Shown: piece after piece, positions 7,252 through 9,843 of the stretch
How positions within the stretch are numbered: position 1 is the stretch's first letter
Layout: each line of letters starts with the position of its first letter
DNA from: Acidobacteriota bacterium
GTDB taxonomy: Bacteria > Acidobacteriota > Terriglobia > Acidiferrales > UBA7541
Direction: 5' to 3'
Assembly (NCBI GenBank): GCA_003161495.1
Contig: PMOP01000448.1
Coordinates: 1 to 9,843, forward strand
Length of the DNA: 9,843 nt
The notes under the pieces: generated by a model
What the model saw: only the letters and a program-made list of their open reading frames with translations
The model's database searches: none
What the model was told of the DNA's origin: nothing
Position numbers and translations under genes: made by a program

Positions 7252-7447
7252 ATTGTGACGTAGCTTTCCTGGGACTGTGATTTGAACGCGTCTTCGCGTC
7301 TCCCGCAAAGAATAGGCGCATACAGAATCAGGCCAGTAGCCTGGTCAAATTACCTTCCTTTTTTCGCGCATAATTGTGCACTCAATGCCGCCAGTCGAGC
7401 AAAACGGCAAATCACGCCCCGAGACCTTCCCGTAAGTTACTGTAAAA
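7252..7447. other. Intergenic stretch between divergent genes, no gene seen
   Basis: This is the central part of the ~415-nt region between the sigma54-activator and PEP-CTERM genes. No open frame with coding character was recognised. It contains a small hairpin ACGCG-TCTT-CGCGT near 7283-7296 and a pyrimidine run around 7351-7365. The upstream binding sites of a sigma54 activator would be expected here, roughly 80-150 nt before 7490, but I could not identify a convincing long dyad. Confidence 0.5.
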
Positions 7448-7460
7448 CAATAGGTTATTG
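7448..7460. promoter_or_regulatory. Short perfect dyad CAATA-GGT-TATTG
   Basis: This 13-bp dyad lies about 30 nt upstream of the sigma54-type promoter of the PEP-CTERM gene. Its sequence ACAATAGGTTA (7447-7457) recurs on the minus strand at 5258-5268, in the candidate promoter of the STAS-Crp/Fnr operon. It may be a shared regulator site; the dyad is short and AT-rich, so chance is possible. Confidence 0.3.
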
Positions 7461-7489
7461 ATGACTTGAATCGTTTTAGTCTGCCCGGT

Positions 7490-7506
7490 TTGGCTCAGCA
7501 CGTGCT
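7490..7506 (+). promoter_or_regulatory. Candidate sigma54 (-24/-12) promoter of the PEP-CTERM gene
   Basis: TTGGCTCAGCACGTGCT has GG at 7492-7493 and GC at 7504-7505, the exact GG-N10-GC spacing. It matches the consensus TGGCAC-N5-TTGC[AT] at 9 of 11 positions. The predicted transcript start is near 7517, giving a leader of about 57 nt before the TTG start. A sigma54 activator is encoded divergently next door. In other bacteria, sigma54 and the PrsK/PrsR system are known to control PEP-CTERM genes, which fits. Confidence 0.6.
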
Positions 7507-7515
7507 AGATAAAAG

Positions 7516-7569
7516 GTGGGTAAATCATGGCCCACTGGGCTTACCGGCTAGTCCCCGGGAAAAGAGGAG
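7516..7569 (+). promoter_or_regulatory. Structured mRNA leader with mutually exclusive hairpins and Shine-Dalgarno
   Basis: Hairpin A pairs GTGGG (7516-7520) with CCCAC (7531-7535). Hairpin B pairs GGTAA (7519-7523) with TTACC (7541-7545), enclosing GCCC-ACT-GGGC (7530-7540). A and B share bases and cannot coexist. A third pairing, CCGG 7544-7547 with CCGG 7555-7558, competes with the outer stem of B. The Shine-Dalgarno GAGGAG (7564-7569) follows directly, 4 nt before the TTG start. A regulatory leader is possible but no known riboswitch class was recognised. Confidence 0.35.
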
Positions 7570-7573
7570 AGGA

Positions 7574-8209
7574 TTGAGAATTTTAAATAGGGTTTTGTTC
7601 GTGAGTGGTCTGTTAACGATTTTGGCAGTTTTCAGTGCGAGGCCGGTGCATGCCGATACCATCTATACTCTTGGCACGAATACCGGGCTCGGTTGTTCTC
7701 CCACATGCGGCACCGTTGACCTGGCGCAGGACGGGGCGGGTGTGGTGCTTGTGACTGTGACGCTGAATAGTCCGGGTGTCTTCGTGGAAACAGGCATGCA
7801 TCAGGATTTTGACTTCAACTTGTCTGGAACTGCAACCATCGGCAACCTGTCGACCGGATTCACGGCCGACTCGGCGAATCCGGGAATATTTAAGCAGCCC
7901 GGCCTCGGATCATTTACCGACTCGATAGATTGCAATGTGGGAATTTCAATGGCTTGCGGTTCCGGAGGCAGCATTTCCCATACCAGCACCTTCAGCTTTA
8001 CGGTATCGCAAGCTGGGTTGACGCCGGCTAGCTTTACCGCTAACAGTGACGGCAATTATTTCAGCGCGGATATTCTTAATGTCCGCACGGCGGCGGTTGG
8101 CACCACAACCACCACCTCGGTTCCTGAGCCCGGCTCGGTTGCCCTTCTTGGCGTGGGCGTACTTGGTTTGCTGGGATTTGGGCTTCGCCGCAAGCGAGTT
8201 CTCGCGTAA
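7574..8209 (+). CDS. PEP-CTERM sorting-signal exported protein
   Basis: A 211-residue exported protein of unknown function. An N-terminal signal peptide (about 1-27: R2 and R6, hydrophobic core, V-H-A before Asp28) leads to a Thr/Ser/Gly-rich, probably beta-rich body with four cysteines in two groups. A Thr linker precedes the C-terminal tripartite signal: V-P-E-P at 183-186, a hydrophobic helix (189-204), then R-R-K-R (205-208). Such tails are recognised by exosortase, which moves the protein to the surface or the exopolysaccharide matrix; no exosortase gene is in this window. TTG at 7574 is chosen because it follows GAGGAG and starts a normal signal peptide. The frame is open upstream to 7466, but that would place the sigma54 promoter inside the gene and add an atypical N-terminus; no in-frame ATG is available. 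Transcription ends at the strong terminator 22 nt downstream. Confidence 0.88.
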   Translation: MRILNRVLFVSGLLTILAVFSARPVHADTIYTLGTNTGLGCSPTCGTVDLAQDGAGVVLVTVTLNSPGVFVETGMHQDFDFNLSGTATIGNLSTGFTADSANPGIFKQPGLGSFTDSIDCNVGISMACGSGGSISHTSTFSFTVSQAGLTPASFTANSDGNYFSADILNVRTAAVGTTTTTSVPEPGSVALLGVGVLGLLGFGLRRKRVLA

Positions 8210-8227
8210 TAGCTTCCGAAAATCTGC

Positions 8228-8260
8228 AAAGGGCCCGGCCACGACGCCGGGCCCTTTTTT
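8228..8260 (+). terminator. Strong intrinsic terminator after the PEP-CTERM gene
   Basis: A perfect 9-bp GC stem, GGGCCCGGC (8231-8239) with GCCGGGCCC (8246-8254), has a 6-nt loop and is followed at once by six T (8255-8260). AAA before the stem can extend the pairing. This is a textbook Rho-independent terminator. Confidence 0.95.
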
Positions 8261-8307
8261 ATTTGACCCGTGCTCTCTAACCAAATAATGAACGTGTCCT
8301 TGCATCG

Positions 8308-8348
8308 ACACCAAGGTTAAGATCTGGTGGCATTCTCAGGCTTGGTGT
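8308..8348. repeat. 8-bp inverted repeat ACACCAAG...CTTGGTGT
   Basis: The perfect arms 8308-8315 and 8341-8348 enclose 25 nt. An overlapping perfect 8-mer pair CCAAGGTT (8311-8318) / AACCTTGG (8388-8395) means the left arm can pair with either of two downstream partners. It lies upstream of and flanks the CRP-type site in the 228-nt gap before the DUF6152 gene. Function unknown. Confidence 0.4.
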
Positions 8349-8363
8349 TTTGAGCCTCTGCAA

Positions 8364-8406
8364 TGTGACCTTTATCACAGAACGCGAAACCTTGGGGTCA
8401 TATGCT
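8364..8406 (+). promoter_or_regulatory. Perfect CRP-consensus site with class II-like promoter for the DUF6152 gene
   Basis: TGTGACCTTTATCACA (8364-8379) is a perfect match to the CRP half-sites TGTGA-N6-TCACA. Its centre (8371.5) lies 41.5 bp before position 8413. A -10-like TATGCT (8401-8406; 4/6) is placed at -12 to -7 relative to that position, giving a 25-nt leader to the ATG at 8438. No good -35 is seen, as expected for a class II CRP-dependent promoter. The encoded Crp/Fnr regulator, with its CRP-like recognition helix, is an obvious candidate to bind here. Confidence 0.65.
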
Positions 8407-8437
8407 GTAGGATATTGCAAGAGTTGGGGGTGTTCTC

Positions 8438-8830
8438 ATGTGGAGCAGAGCAAGCCGTGTTCTCTTTGTGGCCGCGGGCATCGCCCTGGCCTCCAGCCCG
8501 GCACCGGCGCACCATGGCGTTATCAACTACGATATGAAGAAGACGATTGTACTGACGGGAACGGTAACTGCTTTTGAGTGGGGCAACCCGCATTGTCTCG
8601 CCTATTTGGATGCAATGGATGACACCGGGCACGTCAGGCACTGGACGTTGGAAATGACTTCGACATTTACCATGGCTCACAAGGGATGGGATAAGGAAAC
8701 GCTGAAACGTGGAGACCAGGTCATTGTGGAGACTCACCCCGCCAAGAATGGCGCTCCTGTTGGAATCACCGCAGGTCCCGGATTCGCCTTGAAGACTGTC
8801 GTCAACGGCAAAGAAATTCCTTCCCGATAA
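8438..8830 (+). CDS. Exported DUF6152-family protein
   Basis: A 130-residue protein with a signal peptide (1-24, ending A-P-A) and a mature form that begins His25-His26. The remainder follows the DUF6152 pattern: L-T-G-T-V-T-x-F-E-W-x-N-P-H (39-52), W-x-L-E-M (about 69-73), G-W-D-x-E-T-L-K-R-G-D (about 84-94) and P-A-K-N-G-A. The family is small, periplasmic or secreted, common in Acidobacteriota and Proteobacteria, and without an established function. The ATG follows GGGGGTG with 6-nt spacing. It is preceded by a CRP-type operator and isolated from the upstream PEP-CTERM gene by a strong terminator; a TonB receptor gene begins 99 nt after its stop. The exposed N-terminal histidine suggests metal binding, but that is inference. 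Confidence 0.85.
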   Translation: MWSRASRVLFVAAGIALASSPAPAHHGVINYDMKKTIVLTGTVTAFEWGNPHCLAYLDAMDDTGHVRHWTLEMTSTFTMAHKGWDKETLKRGDQVIVETHPAKNGAPVGITAGPGFALKTVVNGKEIPSR

Positions 8831-8851
8831 TAATCCGGGACGCATGTTTTT
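8822..8851 (+). terminator. Weak possible terminator after the DUF6152 gene
   Basis: TCCCG (8822-8826) can pair with CGGGA (8836-8840) across a 9-nt loop, and five T follow at 8847-8851 after a 6-nt gap. The stem overlaps the stop codon and is short, so it may be inefficient or meaningless. Confidence 0.25.
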
Positions 8852-8929
8852 AAAATGACCTTGAGCAGTTTGTAATTAGGAAGAAGCCGGTCAAAGAATA
8901 CACGGGAGAGAACCGTAAGGGCGGGGAGC

Positions 8930-9843
8930 ATGCATCGAGGCAAAGGCGGCGGGAATCTTTCGCGACACACATCGTTTTGTTTGCCGCCCGTCAGGGCGAG
9001 GCGCGTCCGTATTCTGCTGGCGTTGGCACTTGTCTACTGTTTTGCCCTGGCTGTGCGAGCGGACACGGCGGGAAGTATTTCGGGAACGGTGACGGATCAA
9101 ACGGGGGCTGTGATTCCGGATTCCACGGTTACCGCTCTCAACCTGGACACCACGGTGCAACAAACCACCAAGACGAATGCGAATGGTTTTTACAATTTCA
9201 CGGCGCTGCCCGTGGGGCGCTACGAAATCGAAATTCTTCGCGATGGATTCAAGCCCTATAAGCGCACTGGCCTGGTCGTCGACGTAAATTCTCAGTTGCG
9301 AGCAGATATAGTGCTGTCGATGGGCGGACAATCGGAGGAAGTGGTTGTCTCGGATACCGCCGTGCATGTGGAAACCGAAAGCTCGCAGATGGGCCAGGTG
9401 GTCACCGGAACGGAGATTGTGTCGGTAGCTCTCAATGGGCGGAGTTTTACGGACCTGATGTCTCTGCAGCCGGGCATCGTTCCCATGTCGACGCAAACGC
9501 CGGATTCCGTCGTGATGGCCGGGGCTTCCGTTGCCATCGCTCCCTCAGGCGGACTGAACGCCGGCAACCAATCCATTTCCGGGCAGCGCGAAGACGCCAA
9601 TGGATTTCAGGTCAACGGAGGCGACGTCAAGGAATTGATGAATGGCGGCACCTTGATTGTCCCGAACCTCGATTCGATCTCCGAGTTTCGGATTCTGACG
9701 AACAATTTCGATGCGGAATACGGAAACTATTCCGGCGGAATTGTGAATGTCGTGACCAAGTCCGGCGCCAACCAGTTACACGGCAGCGGCTTCGAATTTT
9801 TGCGCAACACCGCGCTGGACGCGAAGAATTTTTTCGATCCATC
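8930..9843 (+). CDS. TonB-dependent receptor, OAR-type, with carboxypeptidase-regulatory domain (3' truncated by window)
   Basis: The frame runs open from ATG 8930 to the window end (304 complete codons), so only the N-terminal part is visible. A long signal peptide (1-44) has a basic n-region (R-A-R-R-V-R at about 22-27), then L-L-A-L-A-L and A-V-R-A before Asp45. A CarboxypepD_reg-like beta-sandwich follows (about 48-130: G-S-I-S-G-T-V-T-D-x-T-G-A-V-I-P, N-G-F-Y-N-F-T-A-L-P-V-G-R-Y). The TonB plug region then begins, with E-E-V-V-V, L-N-G-R-S-F-T-D-L, I-S-G-Q-R-E-D-A-N-G-F-Q-V-N-G-G and Y-S-G-G-I-V-N-V-V-T-K-S-G. Acidobacteriota encode large paralogous sets of these outer-membrane proteins, presumed to import oligosaccharides or other large substrates using TonB energy. 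The substrate is not predictable. AAGGGCGGGG lies just before the ATG as a likely ribosome-binding region. Confidence 0.93.
   Translation, partial: MHRGKGGGNLSRHTSFCLPPVRARRVRILLALALVYCFALAVRADTAGSISGTVTDQTGAVIPDSTVTALNLDTTVQQTTKTNANGFYNFTALPVGRYEIEILRDGFKPYKRTGLVVDVNSQLRADIVLSMGGQSEEVVVSDTAVHVETESSQMGQVVTGTEIVSVALNGRSFTDLMSLQPGIVPMSTQTPDSVVMAGASVAIAPSGGLNAGNQSISGQREDANGFQVNGGDVKELMNGGTLIVPNLDSISEFRILTNNFDAEYGNYSGGIVNVVTKSGANQLHGSGFEFLRNTALDAKNFFDP

Noticed and set aside
7515..7573. c-di-GMP or other known riboswitch in the PEP-CTERM leader
   Set aside because: The conserved GEMM sequence blocks and tetraloop-receptor elements are not present; only generic hairpins can be supported.
7466..7573. 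N-terminal extension of the PEP-CTERM protein to the TTG at 7466
   Set aside because: It would overlap the sigma54-type promoter, precede the good Shine-Dalgarno sequence at 7564-7569, and put 36 residues before a normal signal peptide.
8375..8845. 156-codon minus-strand frame opposite the DUF6152 gene
   Set aside because: The plus-strand protein has a signal peptide, ribosome-binding site, operator and family motifs; the antisense translation has none.
8891..9496. 201-codon minus-strand frame opposite the TonB receptor start
   Set aside because: The plus strand encodes signal peptide, regulatory domain and plug without a break, so this is a shadow.
1..9843. CRISPR arrays, tRNA or rRNA genes, insertion sequences, phage or defence genes
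   Set aside because: No regularly spaced repeats, no cloverleaf-like sequence and no transposase, integrase, nuclease-defence or toxin-antitoxin product was seen on either strand.

Overview
The window looks like a chromosomal segment of a soil-type Acidobacteriota (Terriglobia-like). This is inferred from the combination of genes rather than any marker: an OAR-type TonB receptor with a carboxypeptidase-regulatory N-domain, a DUF6152-type exported protein, a PEP-CTERM protein, a Crp/Fnr regulator with N-terminal cysteines, and a REP-like palindrome (GGCTGAAGCC type). No rRNA, tRNA, CRISPR array, transposase or phage gene was seen.

Left part (1-3937): the 3' end of a zinc-dependent medium-chain alcohol dehydrogenase (+), a large imperfect inverted repeat that begins on its stop codon, then a RecQ-family helicase (+) whose RQC winged helix appears to be replaced by a short basic linker. 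A 12-TM MFS transporter of the hexuronate/sugar-acid (ACS) type runs convergently on the minus strand.

Middle part (4149-7157, all minus strand): a two-gene unit, STAS protein then Crp/Fnr regulator, 15 nt apart. Upstream of it lies a gene for a PAS-PAS-AAA+-Fis sigma54 activator (FhlA-like). The regulator has FNR-like N-terminal cysteines but a CRP-like recognition helix (R-E-T-V-T-R). Two adjacent dyads with 5-N6-5 geometry lie upstream of its operon.

Right part (7158-9843, all plus strand): a ~415-nt intergenic region divides the sigma54 activator from a PEP-CTERM protein. The PEP-CTERM gene has a good sigma54-type promoter (GG-N10-GC) and a short leader with mutually exclusive hairpins, and it ends in a strong intrinsic terminator. 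Next is an exported DUF6152 protein preceded by a perfect CRP consensus site (TGTGA-N6-TCACA). The window ends inside a TonB-dependent receptor gene.

The most interesting reading is a compact regulatory neighbourhood. Two regulators, a redox- or nucleotide-sensing Crp/Fnr protein paired with STAS and a PAS-type sigma54 activator, lie beside two exported-protein genes whose upstream regions carry the matching kinds of site. The individual families are known. The wiring between them is inference from sequence motifs.
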